A DNA stretch of 43,172 nucleotides, taken from Ancalomicrobiaceae bacterium. GTDB taxonomy: Bacteria; Pseudomonadota; Alphaproteobacteria; Rhizobiales; Ancalomicrobiaceae. The translations under genes were made by a program, and so were the position numbers. Shown here piece after piece: positions 9,038 through 17,522 of this stretch. Position 1 is the first letter of the stretch; the number at the start of each line of letters is the position of its first letter. The stretch lies in contig JARLIU010000198.1 of NCBI GenBank assembly GCA_031291595.1, positions 1-43,172 of the forward strand. Reading direction: 5' to 3'. The notes under the pieces were generated by a model. The model did not search any database. It was not told where the DNA came from and was given only the letters and a program-made list of their open reading frames with translations.

Positions 9038-10440
9038 AGCCCCACCCGGACCGAATGGGTGCGTTCCTCGATCAGCCGTTCCAACACGATCTGATCGGCA
9101 GGGATCACCGAGTAGCGTTCCTCAGCCGTCATGATGTGGGCGAGCCAGCCCGGCAGTGCCGGGCGGAAGCCGGCCGCAGCCGTCACCGCGTCGGGGAACT
9201 TGGCGGGGTGGGCGGTCGCCAGCGTCACCATCGGCACGCCGTCCGATGTATGTCGCTTGGCCTGATAGAGGCCGGTCGCGGTGTGCGGGTCGACCAGAAT
9301 GCCGGTGTCGTTGAGCGTCGCGGCGATCGTCGCCATGGTCTCGGCCTCGTCGGTGCGGCCGGAGGCGAACAACATGCCGATCTGCTTCAACGCGTCGGGA
9401 TCGATGGTGGCGCGGCTCGATTGGCCGATCGATGCCATCAGCCGGCGGACGCCGGCGCCGTCGCGCAAATAGGCCTCGAACAGCAGCCGTTCGAAGTTCG
9501 ACGACACCTGGATGTCCATCGACGGCGAGGAGGTGGGGATGACGCCACGCGGCTCGTAGCGGCCGGTCTCGAGCGTGCGGTGCAGGATGTCGTTGACGTT
9601 GGTGGCGATCACCAGACGGGCAATCGGCAGCCCCATGCGGCTCGCCACGTAGCCGGCGAAGATGTCGCCGAAATTGCCGGTCGGTACGGTGAAGGCGACC
9701 TGCCGCCACGGCGCGCCCAAGGCCACGCCGGCGACGAAATAATAGACGATCTGGGCCATGATGCGGGCCCAGTTGATCGAATTGACGCCCGCCAGTCCGA
9801 CGCGATCGCGGAAGGAATGGTGGTTGAACATGCCCTTCACCAGCGCCTGGGCGTCGTCGAAGGTGCCTTTTATGGCGATCGAATGGACGTTGTCTTCGGT
9901 CGGCGTCGTCATCTGCCGGCGCTGCACGTCCGAGACACGGCCGTCGGGGAACAGGATGAAGACATCGACGCGGTCGCGGCCGCGGAATGCCTCGATCGCC
10001 GCGCCGCCGGTATAGCCCGACCTCGCGCCGACGATGGTGGCGCGCTGACCGCGCTCGGCGAGCACGTGGTCCATCAGCCGCGACAGAATCTGCATCGCCA
10101 CGTCCTTGAAGGCGAGCGTCGGTCCGTGGAACAGTTCAAGCAGGAACTGGTCGGGGGCGAGTTGCGTCAGCGGAGCGACGGCGGGGTGACGAAACGTCGC
10201 ATAGGCCTCGTCGATCATCCGCTTCAGCTCGGCATCGGCGATCTCGTCGCCGACGAAGCGCTTGAACACCGCGTGGGCCACCTCGGCGTAGGGCTTGCCG
10301 GCAAAGTCGGCGATCTCGTCCGGCGGCAGGCGTGGCCACTTCTCCGGCACGTAAAGCCCGCCATCGCGCGCCAGACCGGCCAGCAGCACGTCGGCAAAGC
10401 CCAGCACGGGGGCTTCGCCCCGGGTCGAAACATATTGCAA
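9034..10440 (-). CDS. thrC: Threonine synthase
   Basis: ThrC converts O-phosphohomoserine to threonine with pyridoxal phosphate, the last step of threonine synthesis. The 468-residue length fits the long (class I, yeast/E. coli type) family. It shows the YVSTRGEAP start, the PLP-lysine motif HGPTLAFKDVAMQ (K112), SGYTGGAA, PTGNFGDIFAGYVA and a late HPAKFPDAV segment. The start is a TTG at 10440 with AGGA about 8 bases upstream; homologs begin at this residue (M-x-YVSTRGEAP) and there is no better ATG. It heads the thrC / peptidase / GNAT unit. Confidence 0.96.
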   Translation of the reverse strand: MQYVSTRGEAPVLGFADVLLAGLARDGGLYVPEKWPRLPPDEIADFAGKPYAEVAHAVFKRFVGDEIADAELKRMIDEAYATFRHPAVAPLTQLAPDQFLLELFHGPTLAFKDVAMQILSRLMDHVLAERGQRATIVGARSGYTGGAAIEAFRGRDRVDVFILFPDGRVSDVQRRQMTTPTEDNVHSIAIKGTFDDAQALVKGMFNHHSFRDRVGLAGVNSINWARIMAQIVYYFVAGVALGAPWRQVAFTVPTGNFGDIFAGYVASRMGLPIARLVIATNVNDILHRTLETGRYEPRGVIPTSSPSMDIQVSSNFERLLFEAYLRDGAGVRRLMASIGQSSRATIDPDALKQIGMLFASGRTDEAETMATIAATLNDTGILVDPHTATGLYQAKRHTSDGVPMVTLATAHPAKFPDAVTAAAGFRPALPGWLAHIMTAEERYSVIPADQIVLERLIEERTHSVRVGL

Positions 10441-10583
10441 GGGCCTATTCCTGTTTGTTTTGCAGCCGCCGACGCTCCCGTCGATCGCGGGCGGCGAAGG
10501 TAGAGCGTCCGGCGCGTCCCCGCAAGCATGTCGCGGGCTGCAATCTTGCGATTGCCATATGCGACAAACGGATAGTCGCCGGC

Positions 10584-11183
10584 TCAGGCGTGGCCGGCGT
10601 TGGGCGACAACTTGGCGACGTCGATGCCGAGCTTCCTCATGGCGCGCTCGTACTTGGTCTCGATCTCCGGGTCGAACACCAGGGACGGATCGGCGGCACA
10701 GTTCAGCCAGCCGTTGGCCTGGATCTCGCTTTCGAGCTGGCCCGGCGCCCAGCCGGAATAGCCGAGCGCGAACATCGCCTGCTGCGGTCCGCGGCCGTCG
10801 GCGATCGCCTTCAGGATCTCAAGCGTCGTCGTCAGCGAAAAAGCGTCGTCGATCGGCAGCGTCGCATTCTGGATGAAGAACTCGCCGGAGTGCAGCACGA
10901 AGCCGCGGCCGGGCTCGACCGGCCCGCCGTGATGGACCCGCATCTGGCGGACCAAATCGTTTCGCTCGAGGTCTGACTGTCCACCAAGAATGTCGAGCTG
11001 GATCAACAGCTCGCCGAAGGACATCTGCGGTGCCAGCTGGTTGAGGATGATCCCCATGGCGCCATCGTCGGAATGAGCACACACAAACACCACCGAGCGC
11101 GCAAACCGGCTATCCTCCATGCCGGGCATGGCGATCAGAATCTGTCCGTCAAGGTATCCGGTCCGCCGGCTGGCGGTCGTCAT
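10584..11183 (-). CDS. YqgE/AlgH family protein (UPF0301)
   Basis: This 199-residue YqgE/AlgH protein shows the signatures [19 protein letters not shown] (residues 8-26), [25 protein letters not shown] and [14 protein letters not shown]. The family was first linked to alginate regulation in Pseudomonas, but its biochemical function is not settled. The ATG at 11183 starts at the conserved N-terminus; a longer open frame to 11357 lacks family similarity. It is divergent from the DsbD-N-like gene, with about 275 bases between them. Confidence 0.93.
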   Translation of the reverse strand: MTTASRRTGYLDGQILIAMPGMEDSRFARSVVFVCAHSDDGAMGIILNQLAPQMSFGELLIQLDILGGQSDLERNDLVRQMRVHHGGPVEPGRGFVLHSGEFFIQNATLPIDDAFSLTTTLEILKAIADGRGPQQAMFALGYSGWAPGQLESEIQANGWLNCAADPSLVFDPEIETKYERAMRKLGIDVAKLSPNAGHA

Positions 11184-11458
11184 GCGCGTCTCCAAAGCCC
11201 TCGCCCCACCCGGAAGCGCTCCAGATGCTAGCGATTTCGGCAACACTACCGTGTCTCTGCCCATGCGGCAATCACACAAGATCTTGCCCCCACACGACCG
11301 ACGTGGGGATGCGATACCCCGAGGCAAGAGGCAAATCGCGCATCGCCGGATGATCACGACGAAATGACCGCCATCCGGTTACCTGTCGGGCGGTTCGGGC
11401 GAACCGTTCCATGCTATTGCCGGACGGGCGACGTCGGTGACGGGAGAGGATGGCGGGA

Positions 11459-12286
11459 ATGCGATCGATCGGGCGGCTTTCAACGATTTCGGGCCTCGCG
11501 CTGGCGGCGGTCTGGGTCGCTCCTCCCTTGCAGGCGCAAGACCGCGCCGAGGCGATGGGCACCACCATCCGTCTCATCGTCGGCGAACGGCACGGCCCAT
11601 CGGTTGCCGCCGGGCTCGCCATCGACCTCGAACCCGGCTGGAAGACCTACTGGCGCTATCCCGGCGATTCCGGCGTGCCGCCAACGCTCGATACCGCCGG
11701 TTCGGTGAATGTCGCCGCATTCACGCTCGAATTTCCGGCACCGGAGCGTTTCCGCGACGGCAGCGACCAGACCATCGGCTATCACCGTCCGGTGACGCTG
11801 CCGCTGACCATCACGCTCGCCGATCCGGCAAAGCCGGCCGAGTTGCGCATCAAGGCGCAGTTCGGTGTCTGCCGCGACATCTGCGTGCCGGTCGACGTCA
11901 GTCTCGATCGCCGCATCGATCCCGCGATGCCACCGGATGCCGGCGAGGCGGCCGAAATCGCCGCCGCCGAGACAGCGGTGCCGGCGCCGGCCAAGGCGGG
12001 CGAGCCGTTCTCGGTCGTCAAGCTCCACTGCGACGAAGCCGCCAAGCCGCCGGTCGTCACGGTCGCGATCAAGGCGCCGCCGAAAGAGCTGAAGGACATC
12101 TTTGTCGAGGGACCCGAAGGCTGGGCGCTGCCGCTCCCCGACCGGGTCGCGACGGCAGGCGATGTGACCACCTGGCGCTTCGTGCTCGACGGGCTCCCGT
12201 CCGGCGCCAAACACGAAGGCGCGCCGCTGACCTTCACCATCGTCGGCGGCGATCGTGCGACGACGCAGACGGTGACACTGGACTGA
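11459..12286 (+). CDS. Secreted DsbD N-terminal-like (thiol:disulfide interchange) protein
   Basis: This is a periplasmic protein of 275 residues with a signal peptide (hydrophobic residues about 10-25, cleavage near LQAQ). It resembles the N-terminal immunoglobulin-like domain of the disulfide reductase DsbD, including the central CRDICVP cysteine pair, but lacks the transmembrane and thioredoxin domains. I infer that it exchanges disulfides in the periplasm with a separate membrane partner not seen here. An ATG at 11450 lies right against the GGGAGAGG ribosome binding site, so the ATG at 11459, with about 9 bases spacing, is the better start. The peroxiredoxin gene follows on the same strand after 180 bases. 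Confidence 0.85.
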   Translation: MRSIGRLSTISGLALAAVWVAPPLQAQDRAEAMGTTIRLIVGERHGPSVAAGLAIDLEPGWKTYWRYPGDSGVPPTLDTAGSVNVAAFTLEFPAPERFRDGSDQTIGYHRPVTLPLTITLADPAKPAELRIKAQFGVCRDICVPVDVSLDRRIDPAMPPDAGEAAEIAAAETAVPAPAKAGEPFSVVKLHCDEAAKPPVVTVAIKAPPKELKDIFVEGPEGWALPLPDRVATAGDVTTWRFVLDGLPSGAKHEGAPLTFTIVGGDRATTQTVTLD

Positions 12287-12468
12287 CGGCTTCAGGCATG
12301 TCCGTCCCGGACCGCAACACCCAGAATTCGTGCTGCCGCAATTCCGGCAGGAAAGCCGCTTCACACTTTTCCCGGAATTGCTTTGCGCCCTATGTTGTGG
12401 CGAGCGGGACGCCGGACGGAAGCACTGCCCGGCTCCGCCGACGACGAGCACCCGAGGAGAGAGACGAC

Positions 12469-12954
12469 ATGACGATTTCGGTTGGCGAGACCCTGCCAGA
12501 GGTGAATTTGATCGAGGCGACGGCGGACGGGCCGAAGCCGGTGACGACCAGAGGCTTCTTTTCCGCGCGCAAGATCGTGCTGTTCGGCGTGCCCGGGGCG
12601 TTTACCGGCGTGTGCTCGAACAACCACCTGCCCGGCTTTCTCGAACATCTCGACGCCATCAAGGCGAAGGGCGTCGATGCGGTCGCCGTCATCTCGGTCA
12701 ACGACGTGCACGTGATGCGCGCCTGGGCCAGCCAGACGACCGGGCTCGGCAAGATCGCCTTTTTGGCCGACGGCTCGGCCTTCTTCACCAAGGCGGTCGG
12801 CCTCGACCTGGACCTCACCGAGCGCGGCATGGGCATCCGGTCGAAGCGCTATTCGATGATCGTCGACGACGGCGTCGTCACTTCCTTGAACATCGAGGAG
12901 ACGACGGGCACCGCCGAAACCTCCGGCGCAGTCAGGATGCTGGAATTGCTGTAA
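12469..12954 (+). CDS. Peroxiredoxin (Prx5 type, single cysteine)
   Basis: This 161-residue thiol peroxidase reduces hydrogen peroxide and organic peroxides. It has the family motif GVPGAFTGVCSNNHLPGF with peroxidatic Cys49; most relatives have PTC where this one has GVC. Cys49 is the only cysteine, so it works as a 1-Cys enzyme needing an external thiol such as glutathione or glutaredoxin. The conserved Arg and hydrophobic strand are in GIRSKRYSMIVDDG. The ATG at 12469 has a strong GAGGAGAGAG site upstream. It neighbours the periplasmic disulfide protein, which suggests a redox theme. Confidence 0.95.
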   Translation: MTISVGETLPEVNLIEATADGPKPVTTRGFFSARKIVLFGVPGAFTGVCSNNHLPGFLEHLDAIKAKGVDAVAVISVNDVHVMRAWASQTTGLGKIAFLADGSAFFTKAVGLDLDLTERGMGIRSKRYSMIVDDGVVTSLNIEETTGTAETSGAVRMLELL

Positions 12955-13013
12955 GCGGGCAGCAGGGCGTGGCGAGACCCCACTGGCCCTCCCCCATTCA
13001 CCCCCCTCCCTGT

Positions 13014-13089
13014 CCCTCCCCCACAAGGGGGGAGGTGACCCGCCAGTCCCGATTTTGCGACGCGGCCCCTCCCCCCTTGTGGGGGAGGG
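13014..13089. repeat. Intergenic inverted repeat, C/G-rich, with 22-base perfect arms
   Basis: Two perfectly complementary 22-base arms (13014-13035 and 13068-13089) are separated by 32 bases. Each arm is itself a near-palindrome of C-tract, ACAAG or CTTGT, and G-tract. The flanks (from about 12985, and to 13115) are also C/G-tract rich. It lies between the convergent peroxiredoxin and aceB genes and may act as a transcription barrier for both. The right arm shares a 16-base core (CCCCCCTTGTGGGGGA, 13071-13086) with the in-frame insert in ileS at 42821-42836, so both belong to one repeat family. Confidence 0.9.
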
Positions 13090-13187
13090 TGGCCGACAGG
13101 CCGGGTGGCGGGCAGCATACGCAGAAGCGGTTCCTGGTCGTGCCGCGATAAGCCGGCCCTTAGTGGTTCAAGCCAGGACTTGCCCTC

Positions 13188-14795
13188 TCACCCGAGCAAT
13201 CGGTACGCCGACAGCGTCAGGAAGGCGGCGAGTTCCTTTTCGAGGATCAGCTTCTTGAACAGATTGGTGGCTTCCCGGTATCGGCCGCCGTCGAATACCG
13301 CGGGACCGACTTCCTCGCGCACCCGCGCCGCCTCTTCGGCGATCGCCTTTTCCACCAGGGCTTGCGTGACGATGCTGCCGTCGTCGAGGCTGGCGCCGTA
13401 GTGCAGCCACTGCCAGATCTGCGTCCGGCTGATCTCGGCGGTCGCGGCATCCTCCATCAGGTCGTAGATCGGCACGGCGCCGCGGCCTTCCAGCCAGGCG
13501 GCGATGTAGCGGATGCCGACGCGGATGTTCTCCCTGAGGCCGACCTCCGAACGTGAGCCTTCGTGGATGGTCAGCAGATCGTCGCGGCCGACCACCACGT
13601 CGTCGCGCGCCTTGTCGAGCTGGTTGGGCGTCGGCATCAGTTCGTTGAACACCGCCATGGCGACGGGCACCAGATCGGGATGCGCCACCCAGGTGCCGTC
13701 ATGGCCGGCTGCCGCCTCGCGCATCTTGTCGGCCTCGACCTTGGCGAAAGCGGCGGCGTTCTTCTCCGGGTTGCCCTTGATCGGGATCTGCGCCGCCATG
13801 CCGCCCATGGCGAAGGCGCCGCGGTGGTGGCAGGTCTTGATCAGCAGGTCGGAATAGGCCTTCAGGAACCACTTCCCCATGATCACCTGGCTGCGGTCCG
13901 GCAGCACATAGGCCTTGTGGGCCCTGAGCGTCTTGATGAACGAGAAGATGTAGTCCCAGCGGCCGCAGTTGAGCCCGACGATATGGTCCCTGAGCTCATA
14001 CAGGATCTCGTCCATCTCGAACGCCGCCGGCAGCGTTTCGATCAGCACCGTCGCCTTGATGGTGCAGACCGGCAGCGACAGCAGGTTCTGCGCCTCGACG
14101 AACACATCGTTCCACAGGCGGGCTTCCAGGCAGCTTTCGAGCTTCGGCAGGTAGAAATAGGGGCCGGAACCAGCGGCGATCGCCGCCCGGGCGTTGTGGA
14201 AGACGTAGAGGCCGAAATCCCACAGCGCGCCCGACACCGGCTGGCCGTCGAGCGTGGCGTGTGCCTCGTCGAGATGCCAGCCGCGCGGCCGCACGATCAA
14301 ACTGGCGACCTGATCGTTCAGCGCGTAGCTCTTCAAGGTGCCGGGATCGACGAAGTCGATACGGTTCTGCCAGCGGTCCCGCAAGTTGATCTGGCCGTTG
14401 ACCATATTGGCGAAGGTCGGCGAGGAAGCGTCCTCGAAGTCGGCCATGAACACCTTGGCGCCGGAATTCAAGGCATTGACGATCATCTTGCGGTCGACCG
14501 GGCCGGTGATTTCGACGCGGCGGTCGAGCAGGTCGGCGGGGATCGGCGCCACCTTCCAGTTGCCGGCCCGGATGGCGGCAGTTTCCTTGAGGAAATCCGG
14601 TAATTCGCCGGCATCGAAACGCGCCTGCCGCGCCTTGCGCAGGCTGAGGAGGTCGCGCCGGCGCCTGCCGAAGGCATGCTCCAGATGGGCAACGAAGGCG
14701 AGCGCCTCGGGCGTCAGGATCTCATCCGCCCGCTCGGGCAACGGACCAGCGATGACGATGCCGGACGACGAACCTCCGGACACGGCGACGGACAT
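13188..14795 (-). CDS. aceB: Malate synthase A
   Basis: Malate synthase A condenses glyoxylate with acetyl-CoA to malate. The 535-residue length and the lack of the G-isoform insert fit malate synthase A. Recognisable segments are ITGPVDRKMIVNALNSGA, KVFMADFEDASSPTFANM, FYLPKLESCLEARLWNDVF, IKATVLIETLPAAFEMDEIL, and GLNCGRWDYIFSFIK, which includes active-site Arg, Glu and Asp positions. The ATG at 14795 has a GAGGAGATC site upstream. It lies about 200 bases downstream of glcF on the same strand, so glyoxylate made by GlcDEF can feed directly into it. Two short palindromes in its upstream region suggest it also has its own control. Confidence 0.96.
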   Translation of the reverse strand: MSVAVSGGSSSGIVIAGPLPERADEILTPEALAFVAHLEHAFGRRRRDLLSLRKARQARFDAGELPDFLKETAAIRAGNWKVAPIPADLLDRRVEITGPVDRKMIVNALNSGAKVFMADFEDASSPTFANMVNGQINLRDRWQNRIDFVDPGTLKSYALNDQVASLIVRPRGWHLDEAHATLDGQPVSGALWDFGLYVFHNARAAIAAGSGPYFYLPKLESCLEARLWNDVFVEAQNLLSLPVCTIKATVLIETLPAAFEMDEILYELRDHIVGLNCGRWDYIFSFIKTLRAHKAYVLPDRSQVIMGKWFLKAYSDLLIKTCHHRGAFAMGGMAAQIPIKGNPEKNAAAFAKVEADKMREAAAGHDGTWVAHPDLVPVAMAVFNELMPTPNQLDKARDDVVVGRDDLLTIHEGSRSEVGLRENIRVGIRYIAAWLEGRGAVPIYDLMEDAATAEISRTQIWQWLHYGASLDDGSIVTQALVEKAIAEEAARVREEVGPAVFDGGRYREATNLFKKLILEKELAAFLTLSAYRLLG

Positions 14796-14832
14796 GGACG
14801 ATCTCCTCGGATAGGCAATGCGTGCAGGCTGC

Positions 14833-14888
14833 TGGATTTATCCAACGATTCAGACGGTAAGGGAATGGGGGAATTTCGCTCAATTCCC
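14833..14888 (-). promoter_or_regulatory. Two short palindromes upstream of aceB, possible operator
   Basis: TGGATTTATCCA (14833-14844) has 5-base inverted arms around two bases. Further upstream on the minus strand, arms GGGAATT / AATTCCC (14869-14888) surround a 6-base loop. They lie 38 to 93 bases before the aceB start in a stretch poorer in GC than its surroundings. Position and symmetry suggest a regulator site, but I cannot name the regulator. Confidence 0.3.
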
Positions 14889-14997
14889 GCATTTCTCCGG
14901 CGCCCCCAATGCGATGGCGGCATGGATCATGACCTAAGGCAGTTCCGGGACATGGGCGAAGCGGTCTTTCGTCGGCGGTTGCGGAGCCAGCCACGCG

Positions 14998-16314
14998 TCA
15001 GCACAGCCCCGCGGGCTTTTCCCCACCCGTCGCCCAATCGATGAGTTCGACCGGGTGGACGACGGGGATCGACGTGCCGGAGCCGATCTGGGCGATGCAG
15101 CCCATGTTGCCGGCGGCGACGACATCGGGGGCGAGGCGCTCGATGTTGGCCACTTTGCGCGCGCGCAAGGCGTCGGCGAGGTCGGTCTGCAGCATGTTGT
15201 AGGTGCCGGCCGAGCCGCAGCAGATGTGGCCCTCCGGGATCGGCGCCACATCGAAGCCGGCCTCGGCGAGCAGCCGCATCGGCAGGGCGTGGATGTTCTG
15301 GCCATGCTGCAGGGCGCAGGCACCGTGATAGGCGACCTTGAGCCTCGGCACCGTGCCGGCTGCCGGCAGCGGCCCAAGACCGGCGACGACCTCGGAGATG
15401 TCCTTCGCCAGCGCCGCGATGGCGGCCGCCTTCACAGCGAGACCGGGATCGTCGCGGAAGAGATGGCCGTAGTCCTTGACCATCACGCCGCAGCCGGACG
15501 CGGTGATGACGACGGCGTCCAGCCCCGCGCCGCCGCCGGCCGTCGTCTCCTTCCACCAGATGTCGATATTGCGCCGAGCAGCGGCATGCGAGGCCGCCGC
15601 ATCGCCCATGTGGTGGCTGAGCGAGCCGCAGCAACCTTCGTCCTTCGGCCGGACGACCTCGACGCCCAGGCGGGTCAACAGCCGGACGGCGGCGGCGTTG
15701 ACCTGCGGCCCCAGAACGTCCGAAGCGCAACCGCCGAGCAGCGCAACGCGCAGGCGCCTATTCCCCTTGGCCGGATGGGTGCCCGCGCGGGCTTCGGCCG
15801 AACGGACCGGCAGGCGCCTCGGCAGCAGCTTCAGCAGCGAGGCGGCCGACCTGCCGATGCCGGGAAGCGGCCGGACGAGCGAGGCCAACGGCCGCACCAC
15901 AAGCCCAAGGGCGAGCAGCGGCCGGAGGCGAGCCGGATAGGGCAGGATCGCCGCCAAAATCCGGCGGCGCAGCCGGTCGGCGAACGGCCGGCGATAGGTC
16001 TCGGCGATATGGACGCGGGCATGGTCGACCAGATGCATGTAGTCGACGCCCGAGGGGCAGGTGGTCATGCAGGCGAGGCAGGACAGGCAGTGGTCGATGT
16101 GGGTGACCACCGTCTCGTCCGCCGGCCGGTCGTTCTCCAGCATGTCCTTGATCAGATAGATGCGGCCGCGCGGTGAATCGCGCTCGTCGCCGAGGAGGAG
16201 AAAGGTCGGGCAGGTCGCGGTGCAGAAGCCGCAGTGGACGCAGTTGCGCAGGATCTTGTCAGCCTCGGCGATGGCCGGATCGGCAAGCTGGGCGAGGGAA
16301 AAGCTCGTCTGCAT
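14998..16314 (-). CDS. glcF: Glycolate oxidase iron-sulfur subunit GlcF
   Basis: GlcF is the electron-transfer subunit of the membrane-associated glycolate dehydrogenase GlcDEF. The 438-residue protein has two ferredoxin-type 4Fe-4S motifs, CVHCGFCTATCP (Cys25, 28, 31, 35) and CLSCLACMTTCP (Cys76, 79, 82, 86). These are followed by two CCG domains, with DEGCCGSLSHH and GHICCGSAGTYN at their ends. The ATG at 16314 is preceded by GGGGG and lies 4 bases after the glcE stop. The gene order glcD, glcE, glcF with gaps of a few bases shows one operon. Confidence 0.96.
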   Translation of the reverse strand: MQTSFSLAQLADPAIAEADKILRNCVHCGFCTATCPTFLLLGDERDSPRGRIYLIKDMLENDRPADETVVTHIDHCLSCLACMTTCPSGVDYMHLVDHARVHIAETYRRPFADRLRRRILAAILPYPARLRPLLALGLVVRPLASLVRPLPGIGRSAASLLKLLPRRLPVRSAEARAGTHPAKGNRRLRVALLGGCASDVLGPQVNAAAVRLLTRLGVEVVRPKDEGCCGSLSHHMGDAAASHAAARRNIDIWWKETTAGGGAGLDAVVITASGCGVMVKDYGHLFRDDPGLAVKAAAIAALAKDISEVVAGLGPLPAAGTVPRLKVAYHGACALQHGQNIHALPMRLLAEAGFDVAPIPEGHICCGSAGTYNMLQTDLADALRARKVANIERLAPDVVAAGNMGCIAQIGSGTSIPVVHPVELIDWATGGEKPAGLC

Positions 16315-16318
16315 GGCG

Positions 16319-17518
16319 CTATACCCCCGCCCACATGCGGCCGGGATTGAGAATGCCGGCTGGATCGAATTGGTCCTTCAGCCTGCGGGACAGTGCGGCG
16401 AGCGGCGGCGGTTGCGGCTCGAACACCGCGATGCGGCCGCGCGCTTCGGCGGGTCCTGAGATCAGCGTCGCATGGCCGCCGCCAGTCGCGGCGATGGCCG
16501 CGCGGATCACGTCGGCGCCAAGGTCGGGGAGAGCGCCGTCGAGCCGCAGCCAGACGAGGCCGCCCGACCAGTCGAAGGCCATGCGCCGCGGCTCAAGTCC
16601 AGCCAGCCGATCGGCGAAGGCGGCGGCAGCGGCTGGCGGAATCGAGACCCGCCACAGCGCCTCGCCGACGGCTAGGCCCGCGCCCAGATCGCGGATGTCG
16701 GCCCAGATCTGCCCCGAGGCTTCCGCTTCCAGCCGCTCGACCGGGCCGAAGCCGGAGAGGTGGCGGGCGACGACCTCGGCCCGGGCCTGCACGGATGCGG
16801 CGAAGCCCTCGAGGCGCAGCAGCGTCCGCGCCTCCTCGGCAAACGACCCCTCTGCACCCGCGGCCGGCAGATGCGCCGCCGAGGAGACGTCGACGGAGAG
16901 GTGCAGCACCCCGGCCAGCGCCTCGACGGCGCGGGCGAAGCCCAAACCGGCGACGGCGAGCGTCATCTCCGTCTCGGCCTTGGGCAGCACCTTGAAGGTG
17001 ACTTCGGTCAGCACGGCGAGCGTGCCCCAGGAGCCGGCGAGGCCGCGGGCGAGATCGTAGCCGGTGACGTTCTTCACCACCCGGCCGCCGGCCTTAAAGG
17101 CCTCCGCCCGGCCGGAGACGCCCTTGACGCCGAGGATATGGTCGCGCACCGCGCCGGCCTTGAACCGCCGTGGGCCGGAGAGATTGGCGGCCACCAATCC
17201 GCCGATGGTGCCACGGCTGGCGCGCCCGTCCGGCGTCCGCCAGCGGGGCGGCTCGAAGGCGAGTTCCTGGTTCTTCGCGGCAAGAAGCGCCACCACGTCG
17301 TCGACCGGCGTGCCGGCTCGGACCGAGACGACCAATTCCTCCGGCTCGTAGAGGGTAACGCCGCCAAGTCCACCGAGTTCGAGGCGGGGGTGTTGCACCG
17401 GCCGACCGATGCCGGCCTTGGTGCCTTGACCGGTCGGCGCCAAAGGCACGCGATCAGCGACGGCGGCGGCGATGATATCGACGAGGTCGGCCTCGGTCAT
17501 GGGGCGAAGAGCATCCAT
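16319..17518 (-). CDS. glcE: Glycolate oxidase FAD-binding subunit GlcE
   Basis: GlcE is the second flavin subunit of glycolate oxidase, required with GlcD and GlcF for activity. The 399-residue protein has the N-terminal FAD-binding PCMH region, seen as APTGQGTKAGIGRP, LVVSVRAGTPVDDVVALLAA, and GGLVAANLSGPRRFKAGAVRD. The C-terminal domain is shorter than in GlcD, as is usual. I chose the ATG at 17518, 4 bases after the glcD stop; the frame is open to 17590 but that extension would overlap glcD. The closing residues lie 4 bases before glcF. Confidence 0.95.
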   Translation of the reverse strand: MDALRPMTEADLVDIIAAAVADRVPLAPTGQGTKAGIGRPVQHPRLELGGLGGVTLYEPEELVVSVRAGTPVDDVVALLAAKNQELAFEPPRWRTPDGRASRGTIGGLVAANLSGPRRFKAGAVRDHILGVKGVSGRAEAFKAGGRVVKNVTGYDLARGLAGSWGTLAVLTEVTFKVLPKAETEMTLAVAGLGFARAVEALAGVLHLSVDVSSAAHLPAAGAEGSFAEEARTLLRLEGFAASVQARAEVVARHLSGFGPVERLEAEASGQIWADIRDLGAGLAVGEALWRVSIPPAAAAAFADRLAGLEPRRMAFDWSGGLVWLRLDGALPDLGADVIRAAIAATGGGHATLISGPAEARGRIAVFEPQPPPLAALSRRLKDQFDPAGILNPGRMWAGV

Positions 17519-17522
17519 CGCG

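Noticed and set aside
7196-9094. A 632-codon plus-strand open frame across the GNAT and M16 genes
   Set aside because: It spans two well-supported minus-strand genes and has no family similarity; it is a high-GC shadow.
13141-13187. A GGTTCAAGCC string that resembles a tRNA T-loop
   Set aside because: No matching acceptor, D or anticodon stems can be formed around it; no tRNA was found anywhere in the window.
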